Shown: positions 1 to 9,634 of the stretch, one piece after another
Layout: every line of letters begins with the position of its first letter
Numbering within the stretch: the stretch's first letter is position 1
Assembly (NCBI GenBank): GCA_029817715.1
Contig: JARUPY010000154.1
Span: 1,949,501-2,013,500 of the forward strand
Origin: Melastoma dodecandrum
Lineage: Eukaryota; Streptophyta; Magnoliopsida; Myrtales; Melastomataceae
Direction of reading: 5' to 3'
DNA: 64,000 nt
The notes under the pieces: generated by a model
What the model saw: only the letters and a program-made list of their open reading frames with translations
Database searches by the model: none
Told to the model about the DNA's origin: nothing
Translations under genes and position numbers: made by a program

Positions 1-907
1 ATGAGAAACTTTGAGGTTTAAGTGAAGGCAACACAACGTCAATGCCTAAGCTAGGGAAGGCTATTGAGCAAACACGATTTGAAATTAACTGTCTTGAAGA
101 ATCAAAATTAGGCCATGCTTGCCTATTGATCTGGTTAGGCTTATTGTTACTCATCATAAACAATCCACAGAGAAAGAATCTTTCACAGGCTCATTCATGA
201 AGACTGATACCAACATAATAACTTCAAAAGAAGTTCAGACTGTGGAATGGCGTGAACAAATATTTTAGGCCAAGAGTAAGGATGTTCACTAAGAACCAAG
301 TCCAACAAAGAAAAATATTAGTAGAGAGGAACTCTTCGTCAAACCAAAACCCTCTGATAGAACCCAATCATAGGCAATCGAAATTGACTATTTAATTTTC
401 CCCGGCTGAGCATACAATCACCAGACAAAACAAAACAACTGACAGGAAGTAACGGAAAAGCATAACAACATGCCCGGCTACACGGTAAAACTGGAAAGCC
501 TGATAAAATTCTGGGCAAGAAGAGGGAGTCAATGCAATTGAGAACAGTATACGCCCCCATAACTCGATATCCCTAGCACAATTTTTTTAAAACCAGCCAC
601 CAACAGTCCATGCAACTTTGCTAACCTCGCTTCCATTTTAACTATTGTTAGCCTCAGTTGTGAGTCCTCAGGGCAAATCCAAAAGCCACCATGCTAATAC
701 TGGGTAGGAAATAGCATTCTGATTATCTTTTTTTTAGATAAACCATGGATTACTTCCAAAATCTTATTGATTAATTCACTTTCCATATCCCATGAACCAA
801 CCATTTGAACTCACTACTTCCCCAATTAAGGGGCGATGGCCACAAGGATAAACCCTAGCACGTAAGGATAAAGAGGGAGGGGACCCACATGTCAAGGAGG
901 AGTTGAG
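1..907. other. Intergenic / 3' flank of NDUFA1
   Basis: I see no convincing coding exon, RNA gene or transposon here. Open frames are short and show no recognisable motif. The part nearest 900 is probably the 3' UTR of the minus-strand NDUFA1 gene. Confidence 0.5.
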
Positions 908-1105
908 TTAGGAAGGTGGTGGGGAGTGGGCATCCAGGAGGTTCTTATCCCGGCGCTCCATGGCGACGTCCCACACGTCGCTGCCGATGTGCTTGGGCCT
1001 GCCGTTGGCGGTCTTGTGGATCTGGTACTGTATGTTCCCCATCAGGCACAGCATCCCTGCTATTATCCCCAGCGGCAAAGCTGCCTCCATCCATCTCAAC
1101 CCCAT
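908..1105 (-). CDS. NADH dehydrogenase 1 alpha subcomplex subunit 1 (MWFE/NDUFA1)
   Basis: This encodes a 65-residue accessory subunit of mitochondrial complex I, in the inner membrane. The ATG is at 1105 and the stop ends at 908, in one exon. Seen: one hydrophobic N-terminal membrane helix (about residues 8-24, LPLGIIAGMLCLMGNIQY), followed by the plant NDUFA1 signature GRPKHIGSDVWDVAMERRD near residues 36-54 and a short polar tail. Length matches my recollection of plant NDUFA1 proteins (about 65 residues). The gene is divergent from the RETICULATA-RELATED gene, with about 530 bp between the two start codons. Family assignment is by remembered similarity; the conserved GRPKHIG..WDVAMERRDK core makes it very likely. 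Confidence 0.93.
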   Translation of the reverse strand: MGLRWMEAALPLGIIAGMLCLMGNIQYQIHKTANGRPKHIGSDVWDVAMERRDKNLLDAHSPPPS

Positions 1106-1633
1106 CTTCCTTCTTCCTCCTCACACCCCCGCGCACACACAGAATCTCGCTCTCTCTCTACAACTCTCCCACGCCGCCCCGAGTAAAGCTCGCCGTTCGG
1201 GTCGGGTCGACGGGCCCCCTCAAGGACCTTTCGTTCTGTCGGCCCATAAACTTTTTTTGGGGAGCGGGGTTGGGGCCGGGGACTGAGACGGACCCAATTA
1301 GGGCTAAAAAGTGTAATTGGGGGGGGGGGGGGGGGGCTGGTAGTGGTGGCGACCGACGCCCGGTGGGGGTGGAGGTGGAGTGTTTGCTAGTTATCGTGAA
1401 ATGGTTGCTCCTTTTTTTATTCACCCTTTGGCCTCCAACCCCGACCAGGTACAACGTTGTCCCTTCCTTCTCCCTCTCCTCCTCTGTCCACTGTTTCCAG
1501 CAATTTCGTTTTCCTTTTTTCCCTACTTTTTATCATTACATTCCCTCTCTCTGAGGCCTTAAATTCCCGGCTACTACATTGAAGGAAGAGGAGGTGGATA
1601 ATCTTTGGCGAGAGGATTCGAGACCCCTTCCCA
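1106..1633. promoter_or_regulatory. Shared divergent promoter and 5' UTRs
   Basis: About 530 bp separate the divergent start codons of NDUFA1 (-) and the RETICULATA-RELATED gene (+). The stretch holds long CT-rich runs on the + strand, a run of G at about 1320-1336, and a pyrimidine-rich leader (1440-1550) before the + gene. No clear TATA box stands out. Bidirectional promoter activity is inferred from geometry only. Confidence 0.5.
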
Positions 1634-2749
1634 ATGGCTACCGTAGCTCAACTGCGTTACAACCCACTCTCGAGGAGCTGCTGCCTGTTGGAAAATCATC
1701 GCAATGCCCCTTCACGGATTGGCAACCCGTCTACTGTTTCATTCTCGGCTTTATTGTCTTCGTCATCGGACGGCCAAGATCATCACTTTTTGTATCCCGA
1801 GTTGAGGATGGTCGGCCCGAGGTCACCCCCGAAGTTGGATCTTTCTTGTGGTGGAGGAAGCGGTGGCATTGGACCCGGAATCGGTGGGGGTGGTGGTAGC
1901 GGAGATAATGGTGGTTGGAGTGAAGGTGGTGACCAGGATAGTTCGTCGTCGTCTATAGATGGTTTTGGTCCACTGGGTCTTTTCCTGAATGGCTGGAGAT
2001 CGAGAGTGGCAGCGGATCCTCAATTCCCATTCAAGGTTCTAATGGAGGAGTTGGTCGGTGTGAGTGCATGCGTTCTTGGTGACATGGCTACCCGACCCAA
2101 CTTTGGCCTCAATGAGCTTGATTTCGTGTTTTCGACTCTTGTTGTTGGATCCATACTGAATTTCACCCTCATGTACCTCCTGGCCCCAACTGCGGGGGCT
2201 GCGTCCTCTAGTCTGCCAGCCATTTTTGCTACCTGTCCTCAGAGTCACATGTTTGAACCAGGTGCTTATTCAGTTCTAGAGAGATTCGGAACCTTCATTT
2301 ACAAAGGCGCCGTTTTTGCTGCTGTTGGGTTAGCCGCTGGTCTTGTCGGGACCGCAATTTCGAATGGGTTGATCACAATGAGGAAGAAGATGGACCCTAA
2401 TTTTGAGACCCCGAACAAGCCGCCACCGACAATGCTGAATGCGTTCACTTGGGCAATGCACATGGGATTCAGCAGCAATTTCCGATACCAGACACTAAAT
2501 GGCATCGAGTTCTTGCTGGAGAAGTGGGTTCCGTCGTTGGTTTTCAAGACCTCAGTAGTTGTCCTTAGGTGTGCTAACAATGTGCTCGGTGGGATGTCCT
2601 TTGTGATACTAGCTAGGTTGACAGGATCCCAGAGCATCACAGAACAAGCTAAACCAGAGGTGGTAATGGATACTCTGGCTCCCAAGAAAGAGAAGTTGAT
2701 AATTACCAGAGCAGAGAATGAGCAAGGCAATGAAACCTCAAACAAGTGA
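1634..2749 (+). CDS. RETICULATA-RELATED chloroplast membrane protein (DUF3411)
   Basis: A single-exon gene of 371 residues, starting at the first ATG of the frame (1634). The N-terminal ~55 residues are Ser/Arg rich with few acids, like a plastid transit peptide. Residues about 75-105 form a Gly-rich linker, then a Ser run. The DUF3411 domain follows from about residue 115: FPFKVLMEELVGVSACVLGD, then the hydrophobic segments LDFVFSTLVVGSILNFTLMY and GAVFAAVGLAAGLVGTAIS, and the typical NAFTWAMHMGFSSNFRYQTL and LRCANNVLGGMSFVILARL. RETICULATA-RELATED proteins sit in the chloroplast envelope and affect leaf mesophyll development and amino-acid supply; this copy resembles RER3/RER4 more than RETICULATA itself (from memory). 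The C-terminus is a charged tail. Family confidence is high; the exact member is uncertain. Confidence 0.9.
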   Translation: MATVAQLRYNPLSRSCCLLENHRNAPSRIGNPSTVSFSALLSSSSDGQDHHFLYPELRMVGPRSPPKLDLSCGGGSGGIGPGIGGGGGSGDNGGWSEGGDQDSSSSSIDGFGPLGLFLNGWRSRVAADPQFPFKVLMEELVGVSACVLGDMATRPNFGLNELDFVFSTLVVGSILNFTLMYLLAPTAGAASSSLPAIFATCPQSHMFEPGAYSVLERFGTFIYKGAVFAAVGLAAGLVGTAISNGLITMRKKMDPNFETPNKPPPTMLNAFTWAMHMGFSSNFRYQTLNGIEFLLEKWVPSLVFKTSVVVLRCANNVLGGMSFVILARLTGSQSITEQAKPEVVMDTLAPKKEKLIITRAENEQGNETSNK

Positions 2750-3640
2750 TTTACCACTACTGTAATTGTGAATATTGTCCTTCCAAAATACGGTAGTTCG
2801 GCCTGGCAACTGACCCTTTACTTATTGTCTTCTATCATGCTTCCCATGTTTAGTTTTGTAATTGGAGTATTTAAGGTTTGAAACTTGGGGGAATGAGTTT
2901 TTTGCTGCTGCTGCAATTTCAGCTTAAGCTACCGTCTGCTCCTTCTAAGTCAGTGCTGTCGCTGAGTGCTTCTGTCTGCATAATTTGTCCCGTGCTGAAT
3001 CAGCCCAGTCCAGCCTTTGCCCCCACGGCAATGTTAACGGGTAATGACAACAACAGCGAGTCGATGACTGAAATGGTGTATGTTTTTTACTGGATTCAAC
3101 AGGACGCTGGTTTGTTTAACAAAGGGTATCTAGAACATGTAGAGGAAGGAAGACAAGGTTGATCTGGAAATGGTTTTTGTCCTGTTCTTGGAGTAGAGAC
3201 TAGTGATGGAGATGAATTCAAGACGACCTCTGCTGCCTATGCTGGGGATGGAGCCCTTTCCCTTCACGTCTGGCTCTCACCTGTTTGTCTTGTTTGACTT
3301 TTGGCACAGAAGAATCGATGTTGAATGCAGTCTTACCTTGAAAGAGCAGTTGGTGGGTGTTATGTCGGACCAGCTTCAACAAATCGCAGTTGGAAAGAAA
3401 GGAACTTGTGCGCGTGAGTGTGACAACTTCGATCTCATACAAGCCTGCGTAGAAACCCTCAGCCGCTTAGTCAGAAGTTTGACATGCCGAACAAGTGCCT
3501 AAGCTTCCAATGATATGGGCAGTCCTCCAGCAAACTGTCTAATAATTTTACTAAACCAGCTGCTCCTCCAATGTGCGAATGAGGTGGAACAATTATCAGC
3601 CGCCCTCCCCCCCCCCCCGCGGAGCAGCCCCCAGATACTC
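2750..3640. other. Downstream flank of the RETICULATA-RELATED gene
   Basis: The first ~130 bases look like 3' UTR. Beyond that there are open frames of 60-100 codons (for example 3203-3502 on +) without recognisable domains, and a run of C at about 3609-3619. I see no supportable gene. Confidence 0.4.
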
Positions 3641-3654
3641 TTATTCCAACCTTG

Positions 3655-3800
3655 TTGCTATCCTCGATACTCTGTAACGCCCCGCAAGCAAATACCATCA
3701 CGTGGTCCAGGCCGAACCGTTAGTATGACCCCAGCGGCGGACATTGAACCCATGAACCCGGGGCTGTAAGCGCTAGCACCTTTTGATCAGGCAAACAAAC
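3655..3800 (-). repeat. Possible tRNA-derived SINE-like fragment
   Basis: Read on the minus strand this region contains GGTGCTAGCGCTTACAG followed by CCCCGGGTTCATGGGTTCAA, resembling an RNA polymerase III promoter of the tRNA type (a degenerate A box and a GGTTCAA B box), as in plant SINEs. I could not find clear ends, a tail or target duplications, so this is only a candidate. Confidence 0.3.
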
Positions 3801-4379
3801 AGCAGCACCAGAAGTCTCTGCAAATGAGTGCACCATCTTTTTATATCCAACCCGCTGACTTCTCCCTATAATTCCAGAAACAGAAAACCCAATATCTATA
3901 ACAAAGCGAAACCAGTTGATTCTTCAGGAAACAGCAGTTAGGGCAAGAAGACAGCAGCAGCAACTACATCTGCAGCCCCATTACATTCATTCATAAAACG
4001 AGCCAGTACCTCCAAACAGAGCACGTAGACGAATCCCATGAGTGCAGAATTATTTATGGTATTGGAATCTTTGCGAATCCGTTCCCAAAACGGGGATTGG
4101 GATTGGGATTAGGTGGTAACAATTAATACAAAACTTTGCACTCAGTCTGTAAAAGAAACGACAAAACCGCGTGCACACGGCCCAACACCACCAACCGTCA
4201 CGAAAAGTCGTCACTTCACTTTTACCCACCATTTCCCGATTCTTTTTTCACCTTTCGCCTGCCGCCTCCCCCTCCCTTTCCTTTCTCTTTTCCCTCCAAC
4301 TTTTTGTTTTTCCCTCTCCTTCTTCCCTCCCCCCCCCCCCCAACCCTAAACCCCCACCAAACTCGCAACCCACGAACTC

Positions 4380-4733
4380 CGGGTTTCAGTTTTCAGTTTC
4401 TTCCCCCTCCACCTCTCTCGCTCTCTCCCCCTCTCAAGCGGCTGACGAGGAGGCTTTCAGGTATGCCCTTCTCGACCCTGTAATGTGTTTTAGGGATTTG
4501 GGTCCCGCATTTTTTAGATTCTCACAATCCCTTCGCGAAAAAGATTGAATCTTGGCCACTAGCCACTAGAAATGAGATTAGAAAATTTGGACTTGTAGGC
4601 TGCTTCTGGTCGAAAGAGTTCTTTTATCGGGTTTAGGGTTGAGGTTTTCTGGAGATTTGGTCTGATTCTTGATTTTTTTAAAAAAATTTGGTATCAGGTG
4701 TCGTTGTCGTTGGCTTTGTTGGTGGTCTTCCGT
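4380..4733 (+). promoter_or_regulatory. 5' leader with a probable UTR intron
   Basis: A pyrimidine-rich leader (4220-4440) is followed by a good donor at 4461 (CAG|GTATGC) and an acceptor at 4697 after a T-rich tract. Splicing these would put a leader intron directly upstream of the ATG at 4734. Such leader introns are common in plant genes. The intron is inferred from splice consensus only. Confidence 0.45.
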
Positions 4734-5435
4734 ATGGCGGATTCTGGAGGAGTCGTTGGCGTCGCAGGTAGTAACTGCGGAACCCCTGGTTTGAAGTCAC
4801 GTCTTTGTTGTAAGGATCGTGTCTTGGAGCGGTGCCGCCCAGGGGACGACGATGGTGTTGTTATCTTGGAACCTGTTACGCCGGATACTGCCAAGGATGG
4901 GGTAGATGCCACCTCCCTCGGTGTTTCTCCTCTTATCTTGCCGGAGAATGTGAGTGAGGTGGCCTGTGGCTTGTTGTTGATGGGAGACGATGATGGTGGC
5001 CAGGGATCAGTCTGTGTGGACAATGGAAGCCCACGCACACCTAAAGGGAGCGTCTTCAACCCCTTAGGTGGTGACGAGGGTGATGCACTGCAGGCTACTC
5101 ATTCGAAGAAGCTCTTGGACGCAATCAGTGGCCGTGTCGCACAACACCTCAATTTTGGATACCCAATTGTTGAAATGGAAGATGGGACTCAGGCCACAGA
5201 TGAAGATATTGTCGAATGGGTCTACAAGAATTTGTTGGAGGCGATTGCTCTGCACCAGGCTGAAGAGATACTGGCCTGCGTCTCTAGCCCAGGGATTGTT
5301 CTCAGTGGCTGCAAAACCCCTACCCTGGTCCCCCTTCTAAATGGTATCGCCGATACTTGTCCTGGTGCTCCTGTTAAACGCTCTATGAAATCAAGGTTCG
5401 TTGATTGGGGTTTGCGGAGGAAGCTAGAGTTCTGA
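4734..5435 (+). CDS. Conserved plant protein of unknown function
   Basis: An intact 233-residue frame. I start it at the ATG at 4734 (MADSGG...), because the frame upstream to 4698 has no ATG and begins at a probable intron acceptor. Seen: an acidic, disordered N-terminal half with several TP/SP sites; a motif SPRTPKGSVFNP at about residues 99-110; a stretch SKKLLDAISGRVAQHLNF; an acidic helix ATDEDIVEWVYKNLLEAIAL; and a C-terminal block with GCKTPT, ADTCPGAPVK and the end RRKLEF. I recall plant proteins with the same order (TPK..VFDPF, then GCKTPTSAPRL, TCPGAP, CRKLEF), all without assigned function. The repeated TPK/SPR sites suggest phosphorylation by a proline-directed kinase, which is inference. 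Expression is supported only by the plausible 5' leader. Confidence 0.8.
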   Translation: MADSGGVVGVAGSNCGTPGLKSRLCCKDRVLERCRPGDDDGVVILEPVTPDTAKDGVDATSLGVSPLILPENVSEVACGLLLMGDDDGGQGSVCVDNGSPRTPKGSVFNPLGGDEGDALQATHSKKLLDAISGRVAQHLNFGYPIVEMEDGTQATDEDIVEWVYKNLLEAIALHQAEEILACVSSPGIVLSGCKTPTLVPLLNGIADTCPGAPVKRSMKSRFVDWGLRRKLEF

Positions 5436-7615
5436 CTTGGTTCATCTTGCCACGACCACCTTCTTTGGTTTAACTGACCAGTTGGTACTGACACCCACAA
5501 TTCTCCACTTCAGCTCACTGGTTAGGGCACGTTTCTTGATCAGCATTGGATGTCTTACTTATATCTTATGTTGTCAAGTTATGATGACATTCAGATGTTG
5601 TTAGAGTAGTTCTGTATAGTGCTAATGGAACTAGGCTCTTGGATTTTTTTTCCTTTCTCTGTTTTTTGGTAAACTAAGGCCGGTAGGAGGCATTGTCCGA
5701 TGTTTCGAAGTTCCTTGGCAGGTTTCTTAACTTTATAGAGGTGCTTAATTTATTAGTCAGTTTAGTAGACTGAATGAACTAGCTTTGTCGGTAATGAGCA
5801 CTTTGTCATTGTCTCTGTTGTAAGAGATGCCAATCTTGGAGGAAACTTAAACATGCTTGCGCCATTGCTTCGTGTTCTTGTTGGTGATACCCCCAATTGG
5901 TGGTGGAGTACGTTTGTCTCGGGACATGCTGGCAGAATACGTTTGTCTTGGGACATGCAGGCATAAAGCTTACTCGTATTTTGGTAAGAAAGATGCTTGC
6001 TCAATTGCCTGGTCAGGATGAATGAATCCTGCCAAAATCAGGCAGTAGGCAGATACTCAAGGTCACCCCGAATCTGTGTATTCACAGATCTCTCATCTAT
6101 CTGTCAAGTGATGATAGAAATCTCGGGGGGGCCTTAGTGTTCTACTTGCATCAGTTAATCTGGATCTTCATAGAAGTGATTTATATGACAAAGTGGCACT
6201 TGGATGCCCCGATGACATGCTTCTTGATAATCATCAGCATGGTGGTTCTTCCGGGTATCATTGTTCCTTGAGCCAGGATGATCTCCCCTGCCAGGACTTT
6301 GGAGACATTGCTCCCGTATCTTCCTTACCTCCATCTGAAGGATGAGTTTGCTCAAGACCATGGCCGACTTCATTGCCAGCTTGCTGAGAGGCATATCAGC
6401 TTCCCCAACCTATGGGATAAAGGAAGGTCTTTCCTGGACCATGCCTGAAGGTGACAGGTTCAGTTATTCTCATGGTATGCCACAGAGTAACTGCACTTCT
6501 GGGTATCTCCTTTTAAAGGCAGTAGGGATCAGAACAAGAACCGCGGAATTTCATCGACACAGACAAGAGCCAAAACCCAAACCCAACAGCCAGATTCAAT
6601 TGCCCCACGATTTGGCAGCCAACAACATTTGAAACCATCGTCCTAGGTCACAGCAGCGGGATTTCAAGCAGTAAAATGGAACATGTTTATCTGACTTGAA
6701 ACATGTCAGACGTAGTTCACTTTGCTCAGCTTCACCCGGTTTCCACTGTCCTCTACAGCTTACTCATAATCACACTAAGTTCGACAAAAAATGAACATGA
6801 CCCACATGAATATCGATATACCACGAAACACGCAAACCCCAGAACATCGGCACTTTTTCTTTGGGACTGTAATATAGCAAAACGGTGCTAAATCCAATAG
6901 ACATACAAGTTGACATTTTAACGATCTGGAAAAGCCCCAGATGAGAGCGACGATGGACAACAACGGAATCGATTTCATGCTCTGAGCTTCCGAAAGATTA
7001 AACCCATCCGACCTCGGTGCAAAGGAAGAATCCACTACATCTATTGCCTAAGATGATTTGAATTAACATAACAACTATATTTGCACTATCGTATGTACAG
7101 CACGTAACCTAGAATGAAGCCACACAGAAAGCAACAGACAAGTTCCATCCTAAGTTGAAAGAAGGTTTCCGCCACCAGAACAAACGCTACGACACAACAT
7201 CGCTCAAAGCCATATATGTTGACTTATGGTCATCCTTTCGAAAAGATTGACCCGCTGGATGGAACATTATATAATTTAACAAGCCAACTTGGATCTGCAT
7301 CTCGAATAAGCCTTGAACTCGTATACCTAAACTAAGGCTGTCGATTTCGGTCTACAGTTGATCACTTTGACAGATACAGAATAGACTATCCCGAAAGTCA
7401 AATACGTTTCTCAAATCAACATCATATCATCGGCAAACAATCCCGGAGAGGAGGAAGAAACAAATTTTTAATCTATCGAATTTAGAATATTCCAACGTGA
7501 ATCATTCTACATCATATACAATATATTATGTGTAAGACTAGAACAAGAAAAATCAGTCAAATGGAATTCCCAGAAGAAGAAGAGGACGCTTTTTTTTTCT
7601 TTTTTGCTACTCCGA
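5436..7615. other. Intergenic region with a small tandem duplication
   Basis: This covers the 3' flanks of the converging genes at 4734-5435 (+) and 7616-8233 (-). At about 5911-5968 a ~29-bp unit beginning ACGTTTGTCT is present twice with a few differences. Around 6140-6640 several frames read as low-complexity peptide broken by stops, possibly a dead exon, but I cannot assign a family. No RNA gene was recognised. Confidence 0.4.
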
Positions 7616-8233
7616 CTACAACTTGGTTTTGTACTCACATTGTTGATTCCCAATCGTCCGGTTGGAGGTGAACAGAACGAAATTGCAGGACGTCGTCGAC
7701 ACGACGTTGACCTTAACGAAGCTAAATATGGTAACCTTACCGGAGATCCTCGTGTAAGAGTTCAGGGGCAGCGACCCAGCGATAACGTCAGCGTAAGCCC
7801 GGGAGTCACCGAGGAGCTTGTTGGCGAAGACGGTGAGGGTGAGGTTCATGCCGACGGTGTCGCGAGCGCCGATCTCGCCGGCGGGGATGGGAACCTGACC
7901 GATGAGGTGGTCGTCGAAGTTGAGGAGGGCGGTGCCGTCGTGGTTCTTGAAACCGACCCTGTTAGGGTTGTGGAGGGAGAGGTCGAGGTCGAGGGTGAGG
8001 TTGATGGAGATTGGGAGGATGGAGAGGTCCAAGGAGCGGAGGGAGACGGAGTCGACGGTGGTGACGGGGTGCTTGGCCTTGTAGAGGGTGCGGGAGAGGA
8101 TGAGGAGGACGATGACAACGAGGACGAGAAGGGCGATGATGGTGAGGCAGGCGGTACAGCAGAGGCGCCGCCCGCTGCGTCTGACGGGGGTCTTCCCGCG
8201 CTTCGGCGGCGGGGGTTGGGACCCGACATCCAT
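7616..8233 (-). CDS. LEA_2 / NDR1-HIN1-like (NHL) membrane protein
   Basis: A single-exon gene of 205 residues with its ATG at 8233. The N-terminal ~25 residues are short, basic and Pro-rich (PPPPKRGKTPVRRSGRR). One transmembrane segment follows at about residues 27-47 (ACLTIIALLVLVVIVLLILS). The rest, roughly 60-200, has the LEA_2 pattern: NLTLDLDLSLHNPNRVGFKN, then IPAGEIGARDT, and KVNVVSTTSCNFVLF. The HNPN motif and the single N-terminal anchor are typical of NHL proteins, many of which sit in the plasma membrane and respond to pathogen or osmotic stress. Several Asn-X-Ser/Thr sites could be glycosylated. It is divergent from the LURP-one-related gene (537 bp between starts), another family linked to defence. 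Function of this member is not known to me. Confidence 0.87.
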   Translation of the reverse strand: MDVGSQPPPPKRGKTPVRRSGRRLCCTACLTIIALLVLVVIVLLILSRTLYKAKHPVTTVDSVSLRSLDLSILPISINLTLDLDLSLHNPNRVGFKNHDGTALLNFDDHLIGQVPIPAGEIGARDTVGMNLTLTVFANKLLGDSRAYADVIAGSLPLNSYTRISGKVTIFSFVKVNVVSTTSCNFVLFTSNRTIGNQQCEYKTKL

Positions 8234-8770
8234 TGGGAGATCGTGGGTAAGATTGATAGATAGATGGGGGATGAAGTTGATAATAATGAAGGTAGTTGTT
8301 ATAATTTAGATTAATGTTAATTTACCCGGCCACGGACGGACAGACGGCAAATGCTGAATTTAACCAAATTAGACACAAAAACGCGCATTGATTATCATTT
8401 AACAATACTAATATTTTTTAAGCGAGGGCGGCCGTGCCATAACCCACAAACAGAAGTGACATGTAAGGAGAAGGAGCGACACTTACCAGTAACATGTTGC
8501 TCCTTTCCTGGAGTTAAACCCAAAAGCCAAACCTGCTTCGTTTTGGATTTGGATCCTCCTGGTGGTGCATGCAACTGCTTTCCCTGACAGAAATTGGAGG
8601 ATGAGATTAAGAACCAAATTACACGTGAAGAAGTTTCGGTATTATTATAACAATGAATGGACAACCGCTCATAAATTTGGAAGCCCCCTAAAAATAGCCC
8701 GCAGCAAAGTTGAAAAGTGGTAAAAAGAGAGGAAAGGGAATATGCCCTCACGTTGAGAAAAAGAAGACGT
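8234..8770. promoter_or_regulatory. Divergent intergenic promoter, LEA_2 and LOR genes
   Basis: 537 bp between two divergent start codons. The stretch carries AT-rich tracts and no coding frame of note. No TATA box or named cis element is clear enough to call. Confidence 0.4.
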
Positions 8771-9634
8771 ATGGCTGATGATTCATCCACTCGCGTTGTT
8801 CCGACACCGACCCCGATCATCGACTCCAAGCTTTGCATGCCGTTTGAGGTGGACCTGATCATAGCAAGGAAGCTGTCTTCCCTCGTGGAAGGGAACGTAA
8901 TGGTGACCGACCTGAACGGGAACATCATCTTCAGGGTAAGACGCGCGTCCTCGTCTGGCCAGCACACTCGCCATGTCCTGCAGGATGCGGCCAGCCACCC
9001 CATCGTGTCACTGCATCATAAGGTGCGACTTTATTAGAATGGCGTCACCGTTCTGATTCAAGAAAAGAAACTGTTAGGTAGCGAATGTCATTTGATGGGG
9101 AGTCACATTGGTATGGATCAGATACTCACCGCCCACAAGAGATGGCAAGCGTTCAAAGGGGACGCCTCCTCTGATCATCATCACCTGATGTTTAGTGCAA
9201 GAAAATCCTCTGTGATGCCGACCTCAAGGGCAGATATCGATGTTTATCTAGCAGATAACACAAAGGAGCACGTGTCCGATTTCAAGATAAAAGAATGCTG
9301 GCCGGACAGGTCGTGTACAATTTACTCCGGGAATGGCACTACACCCATTGCTCAAGTAAGCAAACGAAAAGAGAACTCCTGACTTTTGGAAAAAAGATTA
9401 CAGTTCTCCTCACCCGGACTATATGTGCAGATACATAAAGAGCACCCCAGGACACATATGGCCAATGCAGGCAAGGACATATTCTCAGTGAAAGTGTGTC
9501 CAAATGTCGACTATGCCTTTGTAGTTGCTTTGATCATCATCATGGAAGAAATCTATGAAGAAAACTCTGATTGTATCACTCAGGAGTCTGACACTTCCTA
9601 TCCGAGATCGCTAGCAACTGAAGCACTTGCCTAA
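8771..9634 (+). CDS. LURP-one-related (LOR) protein, three exons
   Basis: Exons are 8771-9022, 9122-9355 and 9431-9634, all phase 0 with GT-AG introns of 99 and 75 bp; the product is 229 residues. LOR proteins adopt a Tubby-like beta-barrel; LURP1 is needed for basal defence to oomycetes, and most members have no known function. Seen: CMPFEVDLIIARKLSSLVEG, then VTDLNGNIIFRV (the usual 'D.NGN..FRV' strand), HPIVSLHHK joined across intron 1 to ILTAHKRWQAFKGD (family 'HRRWQVFRG'), DIDVYLADNTKEHVSDFKIKEC in exon 2, and in exon 3 the closing VCPNVDYAFVVALIIIMEEI strand and helix. The start is the first ATG after an in-frame non-ATG stretch. Intact and likely functional. A second, broken LOR gene lies 9 kb downstream. 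Confidence 0.88.

Noticed and set aside
916..1554. 212-codon open frame on the + strand
   Set aside because: It overlaps NDUFA1 antisense and then reads CT-rich leader DNA; composition is low complexity and no domain is present.
3203..3502. 99-codon frame after the RETICULATA-RELATED gene
   Set aside because: No family signature, no splice partners and no leader; not supportable as a gene.
4698..4733. Twelve-codon extension of the orphan protein
   Set aside because: It starts at GTG directly at a probable intron acceptor; the first ATG is at 4734.
7604..8263. 219-codon open frame on the + strand, rich in Glu/Gly/Asp/Val
   Set aside because: It is the antisense shadow of the LEA_2 gene, which has a convincing protein on the minus strand.
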